A stretch of DNA of 64,000 nucleotides from Edaphobacter modestus (GCF_004217555.1 NZ_SHKW01000001.1:2728001-2792000); one strand, 5' to 3'; positions 53,002 to 62,624 are shown, counted from the first letter of the stretch. Translations and numbers: made by a program. Notes: a model not told the origin generated them from the sequence alone.

Positions 53002-53688
53002 TTGGTTGAACTGGCATTCTCGATACTGGCATCCGACTTCGCGCATCTGGCCGACGAGGTGAAGGCTGCCGAGCGCGGCGGCGGAAGCATCGTGCACGTG
53101 GATGTGATGGATGGCCACTTCGTTCCGAACATCACCTTCGGTCCACCGGTGGTGCAGGCTCTGCGCCCGGTGACGAACCTTCCGCTGGACTGCCATTTAA
53201 TGGTCGAGAATCCGGATGAGTTCATCCCTGCCTTCGCCGAGGCGGGTGCCGATCTGTTGAGCGTTCACCAGGAGGTCTGCCGCCATCTGCACCGGACCCT
53301 GCAACTGATCTCGGACCACGGCATGCTCCCCGGCGTGGTCATCAATCCGGCGACACCGGTGGACACGCTGATCGAGGTTCTGCCGATGGTGCACTACGTC
53401 CTGGTGATGAGCGTGAATCCGGGCTTCGGGGGCCAGAAATTCCTCCCCTTTGCGGTGGAAAAGATCGCCTATCTGGCCGAACTGCGGAAGCAGATGGGAC
53501 TGAACTTCCGTATCGAGGTCGACGGCGGAATCGCTCCCGAGACCGTAGCCTCGGTCGTCCAGGCAGGAGCGGAGATGCTGGTCGCGGGTTCGGCGGTCTT
53601 CAGCAAGGGAAAGACAGAGCAAAACGCAAAGAAATTATTGAAACTTGCCCGGGCGGCGGCACCAGACAAGCCCGCCGGGAAAGGCTAG
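53002..53688 (+). CDS. rpe: Ribulose-phosphate 3-epimerase
   Basis: A 228-residue TIM-barrel enzyme interconverting ribulose-5-P and xylulose-5-P in the pentose-phosphate pathway. It has FSILASDFAHLADEVKA, the metal-binding HVDVMDGHFVPNITFGP, LDCHLMVENPD, VMSVNPGFGGQKF and the second acid in IEVDGGI. Start TTG at 53002 has AGGAG eight bases upstream; no better ATG. Normal length. It lies 84 bases after the UvrC-like gene on the same strand. Confidence 0.97.
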   Translation: MVELAFSILASDFAHLADEVKAAERGGGSIVHVDVMDGHFVPNITFGPPVVQALRPVTNLPLDCHLMVENPDEFIPAFAEAGADLLSVHQEVCRHLHRTLQLISDHGMLPGVVINPATPVDTLIEVLPMVHYVLVMSVNPGFGGQKFLPFAVEKIAYLAELRKQMGLNFRIEVDGGIAPETVASVVQAGAEMLVAGSAVFSKGKTEQNAKKLLKLARAAAPDKPAGKG

Positions 53689-53743
53689 AATAAAATCGAG
53701 CCTGAGCACCCCCGGTGCGAGGCGGATGTGAGGTTTACCGCTG

Positions 53744-55537
53744 ATGAATCATCGTTCTTCTTTCTTCCCGAGTCTCAGGGCTGCGGTACTGGCTGGAGTC
53801 GCAGTCGCCCTGATGGTGGCCCCGGCAGGAACGTACGCACAGGCTAACGAATCTAACGGATCAACCCAGACTACGCCCGACGCAGCCGCTGCCCAGCAGC
53901 CGCCAACGGACGCGACCCTGCAGGCCTCGCCCGACTCCTCCCAAAAGAAGGGGAAGGAAGACAAGGTCGTCCAGTCGAAGGACACGAAGAAGCGGATGCG
54001 GGATTCGAAGAAGACCGACGCGCAGGCTGAGGCCGACGCGAAGCTTCCAGACCGGCAGCTTTACGACAAGGCGCTGATCGCGACCAAGAAGGGTCACTTC
54101 GATGTGGCGCGCCTCGATCTTCAGACGCTGCTGAACACCTATCCTGATTCGCAGTTCCAGATGAAGGCGAAGCTGGCGATTGCGGACAGCTGGTATCGCG
54201 AGGGCGGAACCGCCGCGCTGACGCAGGCCGAGCAGGAGTACAAGGACTTCATCACCTTCTTCCCGAATGCGCCTGAAGCCGCCGAGGCCCAGATGCGCGT
54301 GGGCGATATTTACTTCCGGCAGATGGACAAGCCGGACCGCGACTACTCCAAGGCCCTGCACGCGCAGGAGGAGTACCGCCTGATGCTCCAGCAGTTCCCC
54401 GACTCGACGCTGGTGCCGCAGGCCAAGCAGCGGTTGCGCGAGGTGCAGGAGGTTATGGCGACACGCGAGGCCGAGATCGCCGGATTCTACGCGACCCACG
54501 AAAACTGGCCGGCAACGATCGCCCGATACCAGACGGTTGCCGACTCGTATCCGCAGTTCAGCCGCATGGATGATGTTCTCGTCGCTCTCGGCGACGCTTA
54601 CTCGGCTGAAGCACGGATCGTCCGGTCGCAGCCCTCGCTTCCAGAGGGAGCGAAGGCCAGATTGCTGCAGGTATATGAAGGTCAGGCCGTAGAGGCTTAC
54701 CGTAAGGTCGCGCTGGAACACTCCGCGTCGCCGCACGTGGAAGATGCGCGTGACCGCCTGGCGGCGATGAATCTCCCGATCCCCACACCCACCCCAGAAC
54801 AGGCTGCAGCCAGTGCAGCTTTGGAAAACAGCCGTGGACAGTACCGCATTCAGGATCGCGCGAGATTGATGATTCTGCGACGTCCGGACACCGTGCTGGC
54901 TGCTCACTCGGGTGAGCCGCCTCTGGTGGACGCGAAGCCAACCGTTGCTCCGGCGGTCGTGCGGGGGATCCAGCAGGATTATGCAAATGCGCTGAACCCG
55001 GCGGCAGGCGAAACCGCGGCTCGGGCAGCGAACCTTCCCAATGCCTCTGCTGAAGCCGCCGCCCCTGCGGCGGCATCGGCGGCGGCGGCCCCCGTTGCTG
55101 GGGCGCCCGCGAAGCCTGCAGCGCCGTTACAGCTGCAGGATATCCCAGCCGCGGGCGGGGATGCCTCCGCCGGCGCAACGGAGACGAATGTTCCGACGAC
55201 CGCTCAGCCGGCAGCGGCCCCCCCGAGCGGTGGCAGCAACTCCATGGGAGTTGAAGTGCTGACGCCTGGTGTGAACGGCCAGGCTCCGGCCCAGAACGAC
55301 CCCAACGGCGGCCTGAAGCCTGTGGGACCGACGAACAACGCTACCCCGCCTCCGATCGAGAAGCCGGCAGCGGCTCCGGATGCGGTGAATGACGTGGTTC
55401 CAGCAGCTCAGCCAGCACAACCGGCGCAGGCTGCTGCCAATGGCAAGAAGAATCCTAAGCCAGCCTTCGACAACGACGAGGAGTCCTCGAGCACGCACAA
55501 GAAGAAGAAGGGTCTCAAGAAACTCAATCCCTTCTAA
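53744..55537 (+). CDS. BamD-like outer-membrane assembly protein with long Ala/Pro-rich tail
   Basis: A 597-residue exported protein. A signal peptide (AVLAGVAVALMVAPAGTYAQ) is followed by a Lys/Asp-rich linker and, from about 104 to 345, tetratricopeptide repeats matching BamD (LYDKALIATKKGHFDVARLD, YPDSQFQMKAKLAIADSWY, AEQEYKDFITFFPNAPEAAE, LHAQEEYRLMLQQFPDS). The C-terminal 200 residues are rich in Ala, Pro and Asn and end in GLKKLNPF. Unlike E. coli BamD there is no lipobox cysteine, and I see no Cys at all. ATG at 53744; followed by a terminator. Confidence 0.85.
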   Translation: MNHRSSFFPSLRAAVLAGVAVALMVAPAGTYAQANESNGSTQTTPDAAAAQQPPTDATLQASPDSSQKKGKEDKVVQSKDTKKRMRDSKKTDAQAEADAKLPDRQLYDKALIATKKGHFDVARLDLQTLLNTYPDSQFQMKAKLAIADSWYREGGTAALTQAEQEYKDFITFFPNAPEAAEAQMRVGDIYFRQMDKPDRDYSKALHAQEEYRLMLQQFPDSTLVPQAKQRLREVQEVMATREAEIAGFYATHENWPATIARYQTVADSYPQFSRMDDVLVALGDAYSAEARIVRSQPSLPEGAKARLLQVYEGQAVEAYRKVALEHSASPHVEDARDRLAAMNLPIPTPTPEQAAASAALENSRGQYRIQDRARLMILRRPDTVLAAHSGEPPLVDAKPTVAPAVVRGIQQDYANALNPAAGETAARAANLPNASAEAAAPAAASAAAAPVAGAPAKPAAPLQLQDIPAAGGDASAGATETNVPTTAQPAAAPPSGGSNSMGVEVLTPGVNGQAPAQNDPNGGLKPVGPTNNATPPPIEKPAAAPDAVNDVVPAAQPAQPAQAAANGKKNPKPAFDNDEESSSTHKKKKGLKKLNPF

Positions 55538-55558
55538 ACCAGACACACGTCCTGCGGA

Positions 55559-55595
55559 AAGGCCCCGGACTCAATCCCCGGGGCCTTCCCTTTTC
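55559..55595 (+). terminator. Terminator after the BamD-like gene
   Basis: AAGGCCCCGG (55559-55568) pairs perfectly with CCGGGGCCTT (55578-55587) around a nine-base loop, followed by CCCTTTTC. It is 21 bases after the BamD-like stop. Confidence 0.85.
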
Positions 55596-55611
55596 TATGC
55601 TCCATTGCGGG

Positions 55612-56133
55612 TCAGGCAGGGTCGGGCCTGCGCCGCGGCAGGAACAGCACCGAAAGCAGGAGAAACGCGATAATCGCGGCTCCCGAGAAGAGAACTGGAC
55701 CGAAGGAGAGCCGGCGAGGAGAGCGGTGGCGGTGCGAGATCGGCGAGAGATGACCGCCGACCACCCAGGCATTGCCGGAGATCGAATCATCCGTCTCGTA
55801 GACCGCATTGCCTCCAAGCACCAGAGCACTTCCACCGATACGTGCCTGTGAGTCGATAACTGTGTTTCCGCCGATGACCGTCGCAGACCCCGCAATGCGG
55901 CCGGTGACGTTGAGATTTCCAAAGAGAACCAGAACGCGCCCAGCAACATCGCCTTCGATCTGGACGGAACAGAAGAAGCAGATTGCGTTGTCAATCCGTT
56001 GCCCCTGGGCGACGAAGATGTCCTGGTTGAAGTAAGTGCGTGAGCCGTGGTTTTGCGCGCTAGCCGTTGCCACGGCGAACCAGAAGAGAAAAAGGACGGC
56101 GAATCCCCGAAGACGGGTTCCTATGGTGATCAC
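55612..56133 (-). CDS. Exported bactofilin-like beta-helical membrane protein (paralogue A)
   Basis: A 173-residue protein: signal peptide (FAVLFLFWFAVATASAQ), then short repeating segments (GDVAGRVLVLFGNLNVTGRI, AGSATVIGGNTVIDS, GGSALVLGGNAVYE) of a polymer-forming or bactofilin-like right-handed helix, and a C-terminal membrane helix (AAIIAFLLLSVLFLP) before RRRPDPA. A NAICFFCSVQIEGDV motif sits at the front of the helix. It is a paralogue of the next gene. Likely an envelope structural protein; function unknown. Confidence 0.75.
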   Translation of the reverse strand: MITIGTRLRGFAVLFLFWFAVATASAQNHGSRTYFNQDIFVAQGQRIDNAICFFCSVQIEGDVAGRVLVLFGNLNVTGRIAGSATVIGGNTVIDSQARIGGSALVLGGNAVYETDDSISGNAWVVGGHLSPISHRHRSPRRLSFGPVLFSGAAIIAFLLLSVLFLPRRRPDPA

Positions 56134-56257
56134 AGGCTCTTCTCCTGGCGTAGTTTTGCCGAGCTGAGCGGCACGCCCGTACTTCAGCTTCCGGTAACAA
56201 TACGCAGGCAGCCCAGGGTCGGTTCCGTCAAAAACTACGTTCGGCCCTCGTCCCGTT

Positions 56258-56797
56258 TCACCGGCGGGCAGGAGGAGGGGGATGAATCCCCTGTCCCTGT
56301 GGGTAGGCGGGAAACTGATAGCGGTTGCGGCGAACGAAATAGACGACTAACCAGACGATTCCGATCACAATCAACAGGGGAGCAAGGAGGATCAGCGTGC
56401 CCAACGGCTGCGGGATGATGGACCGCGAGCCGTGGATCCCTGCCCCCTCTGCCACCAGGGCTTCGCCTGCAAGAATGGCAAGATCGCCATCCACCCTCGA
56501 ACCTTCGCCTAGATTGAGATTGCCGGCAACGATGGCGGTATCGCCAGCGATCGAGTGGCCGGGATCGACCGTAACCGAGCCAAATGCGACAGCGACATCG
56601 CCCGTTACATCTCCGTGGATGTGGACCGAGCAGAAGGCGCAGGCAACGTCGCCGGCCCTCTCCCCTTCAGCAACAACGATCTCGGAACCAAAGCTGGCAC
56701 GATCGTCGCCGTGCGATCTTTCTTTGGCAAAGGCTGCTTGCGTGAGGAGGACGATCAGAGCGGCCGAGAGAAGAGTTCCGCCAAACTGTCTACGCAT
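56258..56797 (-). CDS. Exported bactofilin-like beta-helical membrane protein (paralogue B)
   Basis: A 179-residue protein with the same layout as its neighbour: signal peptide (ALIVLLTQAAFAKER), the motif DVACAFCSVHIHGDVTGDVA, repeat segments (GSVTVDPGHSIAGDTAIVAG, NLNLGEGSRVDGDLAI), a membrane helix (LGTLILLAPLLIVIGIVWLV) and a Pro-rich cytoplasmic tail. The shared C-x-F-C-S-V motif of the two proteins suggests a disulfide or metal site. 124 bases separate the genes on the minus strand. Confidence 0.75.
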   Translation of the reverse strand: MRRQFGGTLLSAALIVLLTQAAFAKERSHGDDRASFGSEIVVAEGERAGDVACAFCSVHIHGDVTGDVAVAFGSVTVDPGHSIAGDTAIVAGNLNLGEGSRVDGDLAILAGEALVAEGAGIHGSRSIIPQPLGTLILLAPLLIVIGIVWLVVYFVRRNRYQFPAYPQGQGIHPPPPARR

Positions 56798-56884
56798 GAA
56801 GAACCTCGCTGGCTAGTGTACCCCGGGGAGTACCGCAGGAGCTGGGTAAGTTCGCGCCTGTGCGAATGCTACGCTTAAAGACAC

Positions 56885-59665
56885 ATGAGCCACGAACTAC
56901 CGAAAGCATACGATCCGTCCGTCATTGAAGAGCGCTGGGCCAGATACTGGGTTGAGGAGCGCCTCTTCGACGTTGCCACATCCGAAGATACGGACGAGAG
57001 CCGCAAGAAGTTCACCATACTGCTGCCGCCACCCAATGTAACCGGCCGCCTGCACATGGGGCACATGCTGAACCAGACGGAGATGGATATCCTGACGCGC
57101 TGGCACAGGATGCTCGGCGAGACTGCGGTGTGGGTCCCGGGGACCGATCACGCAGGCATCGCGACGCAGATGATGGTGGAGCGCCAGCTCGCCAGCGAGG
57201 GCACGAACCGCCGCGCGCTGGGACGCGAAGCCTTCGTGGAGCGCGTGTGGAAGTGGAAGTGCGTCTACGGCGGCGCGATTCTGGACCAGATGAAGCGTCT
57301 GGGCGTGAGCGTGGACTGGAGCCGCGAGTACTTCACCATGGACGACCGACTCAGCGTCGCTGTGAAGGAGTGCTTCGTGCGGCTGTGGGAGCAGGGGCTG
57401 ATCTACCGCGGCGCCTACATCGTGAACTGGGATCCGGCGATCCAGACGGCCGTCAGCGACCTCGAAGTGGAGCACGAGGAGCGCCTTGGAAAGATCTACC
57501 ATGTGCGTTATCCGCTGGCCGATGGCACCGGCTCCATCGTCGTAGCGACCACGCGGCCGGAGACGATGCTGGGAGACGTTGCCGTGGCCGTGAACCCTGC
57601 CGACGAGCGTTACACAGCCGTAATCGGCAAGATGGTGAAGCTGCCGCTGAGCGGCGTCAACGGCGGACCCGAGCGCGAGATTCCAATACTGGCCGACGAC
57701 TGGGCGAAGCCTGAGTTCGGCACCGGCGCAGTAAAGGTGACTCCGGCGCACGATCCCAACGACTTCGCCATCGGACAGCGGCATGGGCTTCCGAATCTCT
57801 CGATTCTCGACGAAACCGCGCACGTTACCCTGCCGGGCTCGCACTACGACGGCATGGAACGCTATGCCGCGCGCGAGAAGATTGTGGAAGACTTGCGCGA
57901 GAGCGGTCTGCTGGTGGACGTGAAGGACCATACCCTCTCCATTGGCCTGAGCCAGCGGACCGGCGTCGTCATCGAGCCGCGACTCTCGCAGCAGTGGTTC
58001 ATCAGGATTCAGCCGCTTGCGGACAAGGCCATCGAGGCCGTCGATAAGGGCTATATCCGGTTCACGCCGGATCAGTACCGCAAGACCTATGACGAGTGGA
58101 TGAAGAACATCCACGACTGGTGCATCTCGCGACAACTCTGGTGGGGACACCGGATTCCGGCGTGGCACTGCGCGAAGTGCGGGGAGATCACAGTCGCACG
58201 GGAGACTCCGCAGGCCTGTGGCAAGTGCGGATCGAACGACCTTACGCAGGAGACAGACGTGCTCGATACGTGGTTCTCGAGCGGTCTGCTTCCCTTCACC
58301 GTCTTCGGCTGGCCGGGCGCGGAGGGAGACTCCGGATTGACCCCGGACCTCGCCGAGTTTTACCCGACTGAGCTGCTGGTGACCGGCTTCGACATCCTCT
58401 TCTTCTGGGTGGCAAGGATGATCATGCTGGGCAGCCACTTCATGCTGGACGTTCCCATGCCCGACGGATCGAAGCGTACGTTGAAGGACGCTGTCCCCTT
58501 CCGCGAGGTATACATTCACGCGCTGGTCCGCGATGCAGACCGGCAGAAGATGTCGAAGACCAAAGGCAACGTCATCGATCCGATCGAGATCGTGACGAAG
58601 TATGGCACGGACGCCGTTCGTTTCACCCTCGCCAGCATGGCCTCGCCGGGCACCGACATCGCCTTCAGCGAATCGCGGACCGAAGGTTATCGAGCCTTTG
58701 CCAACAAGATCTGGAATGCGGCGCGCTTTCTGTTTATGCAGGTGGACCTCGCGAAGGAGGCTGGATACAAAGTGTCCATGCTGGCCAGCGGCACAGTTCC
58801 TGAGCTTCCAGAAAACACTCCGCTTGAGACGCGATGGATCTTTGGCAGGCTCAACGCTGTAAGCGATGAGGTCGCACGCTCTCTTACGGATTACCGTTTC
58901 GATGAAGCTGCCGCAGCTATCTATCAGTTCTTCTGGAAAGAGTTCTGCGACTGGTACCTGGAACTGGTAAAGCTTCGCCTTGAGTTCGGAGAAGGCACGG
59001 AAAAGAATGCTACGACGGCGCTCACCCTGGCGTCGCTGGTCGCGGTGTTTGAAGCTGCGCTCCGGCTCCTAAGCCCCTTTATGCCCTTCCTTACCGAAGA
59101 GCTTTGGCATGCGCTGTACGAGGGCAAGCCCCCGGCAAAGTCGATTGCCCTGACGCAGTATCCGCAGGCAAGGGACTTCGCTGCGGATGACGCCTCCGTC
59201 GCAGCCATGACGACGTTGCAGGAGATCATCACGACCGTGCGCGCTCTACGGAAGGAGCTCGGCGTTCCTGAAAGGGAGGCGGCTCCGATCCGTCTGCATG
59301 CGGAGAACCGCGTACTCGCGCTCGCCGATGCCAATCGGGACATGCTGGCGAAGATGGCGCGGGTCTCGGAGGTTGAGTTTGCCACGGAAGCGTTATCCGG
59401 CACCAACGCCCGAGCGACTGCAGGCTTCGACGTCGCGGTAGTCTACGAGCGGCAGATCGATGTCGCCGCCGAGCGCGAGCGGCTGACGAAGGAGTTGGGC
59501 AAGCTCGAGAAGGGCCTGATCGCGGCGGAGCGCCAGCTGGGCAACGAGGCGTTTATGGCGAAGGCTCCGGCACACATCGTGGAAGGCCTCAGGAAGCAGG
59601 CGGCAGAGACAAAGATGCTGTATGACAAGGTGAAGGCCGCTCTGGACGCACTACCCGGCGCCTGA
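56885..59665 (+). CDS. valS: Valyl-tRNA synthetase
   Basis: A 926-residue class I synthetase. Motifs: PPPNVTGRLHMGHML (HIGH-type, HMGH), PGTDHAGIATQ, the editing domain, WCISRQLWWGHRIPAWHC, a zinc-ribbon C-x2-C pair (CAKCGE, CGKCGSND), the KMSKT form of KMSKS, and a C-terminal coiled-coil arm starting near YERQIDVAAERER. Length and order are normal. ATG at 56885; convergent with the next minus-strand gene. Confidence 0.98.
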   Translation: MSHELPKAYDPSVIEERWARYWVEERLFDVATSEDTDESRKKFTILLPPPNVTGRLHMGHMLNQTEMDILTRWHRMLGETAVWVPGTDHAGIATQMMVERQLASEGTNRRALGREAFVERVWKWKCVYGGAILDQMKRLGVSVDWSREYFTMDDRLSVAVKECFVRLWEQGLIYRGAYIVNWDPAIQTAVSDLEVEHEERLGKIYHVRYPLADGTGSIVVATTRPETMLGDVAVAVNPADERYTAVIGKMVKLPLSGVNGGPEREIPILADDWAKPEFGTGAVKVTPAHDPNDFAIGQRHGLPNLSILDETAHVTLPGSHYDGMERYAAREKIVEDLRESGLLVDVKDHTLSIGLSQRTGVVIEPRLSQQWFIRIQPLADKAIEAVDKGYIRFTPDQYRKTYDEWMKNIHDWCISRQLWWGHRIPAWHCAKCGEITVARETPQACGKCGSNDLTQETDVLDTWFSSGLLPFTVFGWPGAEGDSGLTPDLAEFYPTELLVTGFDILFFWVARMIMLGSHFMLDVPMPDGSKRTLKDAVPFREVYIHALVRDADRQKMSKTKGNVIDPIEIVTKYGTDAVRFTLASMASPGTDIAFSESRTEGYRAFANKIWNAARFLFMQVDLAKEAGYKVSMLASGTVPELPENTPLETRWIFGRLNAVSDEVARSLTDYRFDEAAAAIYQFFWKEFCDWYLELVKLRLEFGEGTEKNATTALTLASLVAVFEAALRLLSPFMPFLTEELWHALYEGKPPAKSIALTQYPQARDFAADDASVAAMTTLQEIITTVRALRKELGVPEREAAPIRLHAENRVLALADANRDMLAKMARVSEVEFATEALSGTNARATAGFDVAVVYERQIDVAAERERLTKELGKLEKGLIAAERQLGNEAFMAKAPAHIVEGLRKQAAETKMLYDKVKAALDALPGA

Positions 59666-59669
59666 TGGG

Positions 59670-60086
59670 CTATGGCTTGTGGATCGGCGGAGGAGGATCG
59701 CCGTTGACCTTCGTCTGATCCACCGCGATGGCGACATTCTCATGCTTGATGTCCAGCCGCAGGCGATTGAAGAAGCCCATGTAGACATTGGCGACCCAGA
59801 CGAGTGCGAACCACGCGACCAGGTATCCACGCCAGCCCTCATAGAGCATCTGAAACTGCGTGATGAGAAGAAAGAGCGCCGCGACATAATGGCTGAAGCA
59901 GTACTCGCAGGTGAAGAGGTAAAAGAATTTTCGAGGAACAAGGGCGTGACAGTTCTGACTCTTGTCCTTGCACCATTCACGCGGTTCGCGAAAGACTTCC
60001 TCGTGCGTCACCGTCCAGGCAATGGAGGCAACGGGCAGAGCGAGAATGAAGAGATAGGCAAGCTGGGTTGAAAGTCGCATCGGCAT
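59670..60086 (-). CDS. Hypothetical membrane protein with CEYC motif
   Basis: A 138-residue protein with about three to four helices (LAYLFILALPVASIAW, FYLFTCEYCFSHYVAALFLL, YLVAWFALVWVANVYMGFF). A conserved-looking FTCEYCFSHY sits at the start of helix 2, and C39 and C46 precede it. I do not recognise the family. It lies convergent to valS (four bases) and is divergent from nadC; ATG 60086 or 60080 are equally possible. Confidence 0.7.
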   Translation of the reverse strand: MPMRLSTQLAYLFILALPVASIAWTVTHEEVFREPREWCKDKSQNCHALVPRKFFYLFTCEYCFSHYVAALFLLITQFQMLYEGWRGYLVAWFALVWVANVYMGFFNRLRLDIKHENVAIAVDQTKVNGDPPPPIHKP

Positions 60087-60131
60087 CCTGTACTGGCATT
60101 GAGATGCATTTCAGGGGTTTAGGATTACAGA

Positions 60132-61016
60132 ATGGACTGGAAGAGCAAGCGGATACGAACAATCCTCGAGGCGGCACTGGCCGAAGACAAGGTGGCGAAC
60201 GACGTCACAACGTCATTGACGGTCGACCCGAAGCTGCGCGCCACCGGAACCATCCTCGCCAAGCAGGCGTGCGTGGTCTCCGGAATGGGCAGCATCCCCG
60301 TAATTCTCGATATCTTCGGCAAAATGAGCAATGGGCCGGTAGGTCGCTTCGAGGTGGTGAGCCATCCTGAGATCTTCGATGGCGTCAAGGTGCGGGCCGG
60401 CCAGCCTTTGGCCGTCATCCGGCATAATGCCGCAGCCCTGCTCTCAACCGAACGCGTCATCCTCAACTTGATGCAGCGTATGTGCGGCATCGCGACGCTG
60501 ACGCGCGACTTTGTGAATGCCGTAGCCAGGACAAAGACCAAGGTGCTGGATACGCGCAAGACGATCCCCGGCCTGAGAATTCTGGATAAGTACGCGGTGA
60601 GCTGCGGCGGAGGTGTGAATCACCGGCTCGATCTGCAGGATGGAATCCTCATCAAGAACAACCACATCTCGCTCGGCGGCGGTCTGCTGGTCGTACTGGA
60701 AAAGGCGATGAAGAGCCACAAGACGGGACAGGTGGTGCAGGTTGAGGTTCGCAGCGACGTGGAGCTCGAACAGGCAATCGCGGGTGGAGCACCCTCCATC
60801 CTGCTCGACAACATGACGCCCTCGCAGACGAAGAAGGCCGTAAAGAAGATTCGCGCTGCCCTGCCCGAAACCCTGATCGAATCGTCGGGCAACATGAATC
60901 TGAAGACCGTGCGAAAGTATGCGCTCACGGGAGTCGACTTCGTCTCCGTCGGTGCCCTTACCCACTCCGCAACCGCGGTCGACCTGAGCATGCGCATCAC
61001 CGCGGATGTCTATTAG
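60132..61016 (+). CDS. nadC: Quinolinate phosphoribosyltransferase (nicotinate-nucleotide pyrophosphorylase)
   Basis: A 294-residue enzyme of NAD synthesis. It has the type II PRTase features: RVILNLMQRMCGIATLT, TRKTIPGLRILDKYAVSCGG with GGVNHRLDLQDGILIKNNHI, and VEVRSDVELEQAI and LLDNMTPSQTKKAV. ATG at 60132. It is the first gene of a plus-strand run with birA six bases later, an arrangement often seen in Gram-negative bacteria. Confidence 0.97.
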   Translation: MDWKSKRIRTILEAALAEDKVANDVTTSLTVDPKLRATGTILAKQACVVSGMGSIPVILDIFGKMSNGPVGRFEVVSHPEIFDGVKVRAGQPLAVIRHNAAALLSTERVILNLMQRMCGIATLTRDFVNAVARTKTKVLDTRKTIPGLRILDKYAVSCGGGVNHRLDLQDGILIKNNHISLGGGLLVVLEKAMKSHKTGQVVQVEVRSDVELEQAIAGGAPSILLDNMTPSQTKKAVKKIRAALPETLIESSGNMNLKTVRKYALTGVDFVSVGALTHSATAVDLSMRITADVY

Positions 61017-61021
61017 CAACG

Positions 61022-61822
61022 ATGGCATTTGATCTGAACGAAGTTACAGCGGGGCTTGCAGGGACAGAGTTTGCGGGCAGGTTAGTGCATCTTCCTTCTG
61101 TCGGCTCGACGAATACGCTGGCGCTGGAGGCTGCACAGGCGGGCGCACGCGGGGGCGTGTGGGTCGCGGATGAGCAGACTACAGGGCGCGGGCGCGGCGC
61201 CCACCGCTGGCACTCGATTGCAGGCGATGGCCTGTATGTCAGCATTCTGGTCGCGCCTGCACTCACCCTCGAGAGGTCGCTCTGGATCTCCCTCGCCACC
61301 GGGCTGGCATCCAGGCAGGCGATTCGGCATGTCGCCGGACTCGACGCAGACATCCGCTGGCCGAACGATCTTTTGCTCGGTGGAAAGAAGTGTGGCGGAA
61401 TTCTCGTAGAGACGTCCATAACACCCGCAACCTCTGGCAGCCTGGAATCTACACTGCGCTACGCCGTCATAGGCATTGGCATCAACCTCAATCACGAATC
61501 CTTCCCAGAGGAGATCTCGCAACTAGCCACGTCGCTGCGCCGCGAAAGCGGACGCACAGTACGGCGGGAGACCTTCCTCGTCAGGCTGCTGCAGGCCCTT
61601 GAGAAAGAGCTGCGACGGCTCGCCAGACCCGGGGGAAAAGATCTGCTGGAACGATTCTCTGCGGCTTCGAGCTGGGTCCACGGAAAGCGCGTGCATGTCG
61701 ACGAGAGCGGAGGATATGCTGGCGTCACTGCGGGGCTGGATGTCCGTGGATTCCTGCTGGTCGATTGCGAGGACGGCGTGCGCCGCACCGTGCTCTCCGG
61801 TGGCGTACGGGAACAACATTGA
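61022..61822 (+). CDS. birA: Biotin--[acetyl-CoA-carboxylase] ligase
   Basis: A 266-residue enzyme attaching biotin to the carrier protein. It has the biotinyl-AMP loop GRGRGAHRWHSIAGDGLY, KCGGILVETS and GIGINLNHESFPEE. The N-terminal winged helix of regulatory BirA is absent, so it is a class I ligase without DNA binding. Start ATG 61022, five bases after nadC; in the same transcription unit. Confidence 0.95.
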   Translation: MAFDLNEVTAGLAGTEFAGRLVHLPSVGSTNTLALEAAQAGARGGVWVADEQTTGRGRGAHRWHSIAGDGLYVSILVAPALTLERSLWISLATGLASRQAIRHVAGLDADIRWPNDLLLGGKKCGGILVETSITPATSGSLESTLRYAVIGIGINLNHESFPEEISQLATSLRRESGRTVRRETFLVRLLQALEKELRRLARPGGKDLLERFSAASSWVHGKRVHVDESGGYAGVTAGLDVRGFLLVDCEDGVRRTVLSGGVREQH

Positions 61823-61892
61823 TGCCGCGCAGGGCAGATGCAACAACGCAACCAGACGCGTCGCGGAGCCAATCTTCTACAGAACAATAACG

Positions 61893-62609
61893 ATGCAGAA
61901 TTACTTCAATTATTTTACCGAGATCGAGGAGAGGTTCCAGCATCGGCGGGGATCGCTGTTGATGCTGTCTACGCTCGACTGGGCGTTGATCGAGACATGG
62001 CGTGAGGCAGGCATCCCGCTCGAGGCTGTTCTGCGCGGAATCGACAACGCCTTCGATAAATACGATGAGCGGGCGCGGCGTACCTCGAGCCGTCTGCGCA
62101 AGGTCAACGGCTTGGCATGGTGTGCCCAGAGCGTGATGGAGGCTGTCGAGCAGGCGATGGAAGCCGCCGTGGGGGCGTCGAACGTAGGCGCAACAGAACC
62201 GACGGAAAGCGGCTTCGAGAGCGAGCGCGTGGCGAAGTACCTTGAAGACAATGCAAGAGTGCTCGAAGCAGCGAAGATCGCACCTCCGGCCGATGCGGTC
62301 GTTGCAGAGACTGGTGCGCGGCTTCGAGCGCTCGCCGCTGGCCTGCGCGTTGATCCAACAGTTCCACTGGAAGACCTCGACCGCACCCTGACGGTGCTCG
62401 AAGAGAAGATCTTCGCGGCCTTGCTGACCGCAGCCGCGGAAACCGAGCTGACGGCCCTGCGAGAGCAGGCTTCGCGCGAGCTTGCTCCTTACCGGGGCAA
62501 GATGCAGGCAGTCCAGATCAAGCAGGTGCAGCAGCAGTTCCTGCAAAAGAAACTGCTGGAAGCGCGCAGCCTGCCCAGGTTGAGTCTCTTTTACATGTCT
62601 CTTGGATGA
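61893..62609 (+). CDS. Hypothetical helical protein
   Basis: A 238-residue, soluble, highly helical protein starting MQNYFNYFTEIEERFQHRRG. The middle has acidic, Ala-rich stretches (EQAMEAAVGASNVGATEPTE) and the end KQVQQQFLQKKLLEARSLPR suggests a coiled coil. I do not recognise a family. It lies between birA (70 bases) and the RNA methyltransferase (15 bases) on the same strand, so it is likely co-expressed. ATG at 61893 rather than upstream starts that overlap birA. Confidence 0.7.
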   Translation: MQNYFNYFTEIEERFQHRRGSLLMLSTLDWALIETWREAGIPLEAVLRGIDNAFDKYDERARRTSSRLRKVNGLAWCAQSVMEAVEQAMEAAVGASNVGATEPTESGFESERVAKYLEDNARVLEAAKIAPPADAVVAETGARLRALAAGLRVDPTVPLEDLDRTLTVLEEKIFAALLTAAAETELTALREQASRELAPYRGKMQAVQIKQVQQQFLQKKLLEARSLPRLSLFYMSLG

Positions 62610-62624
62610 GATGATTTGTAACCG

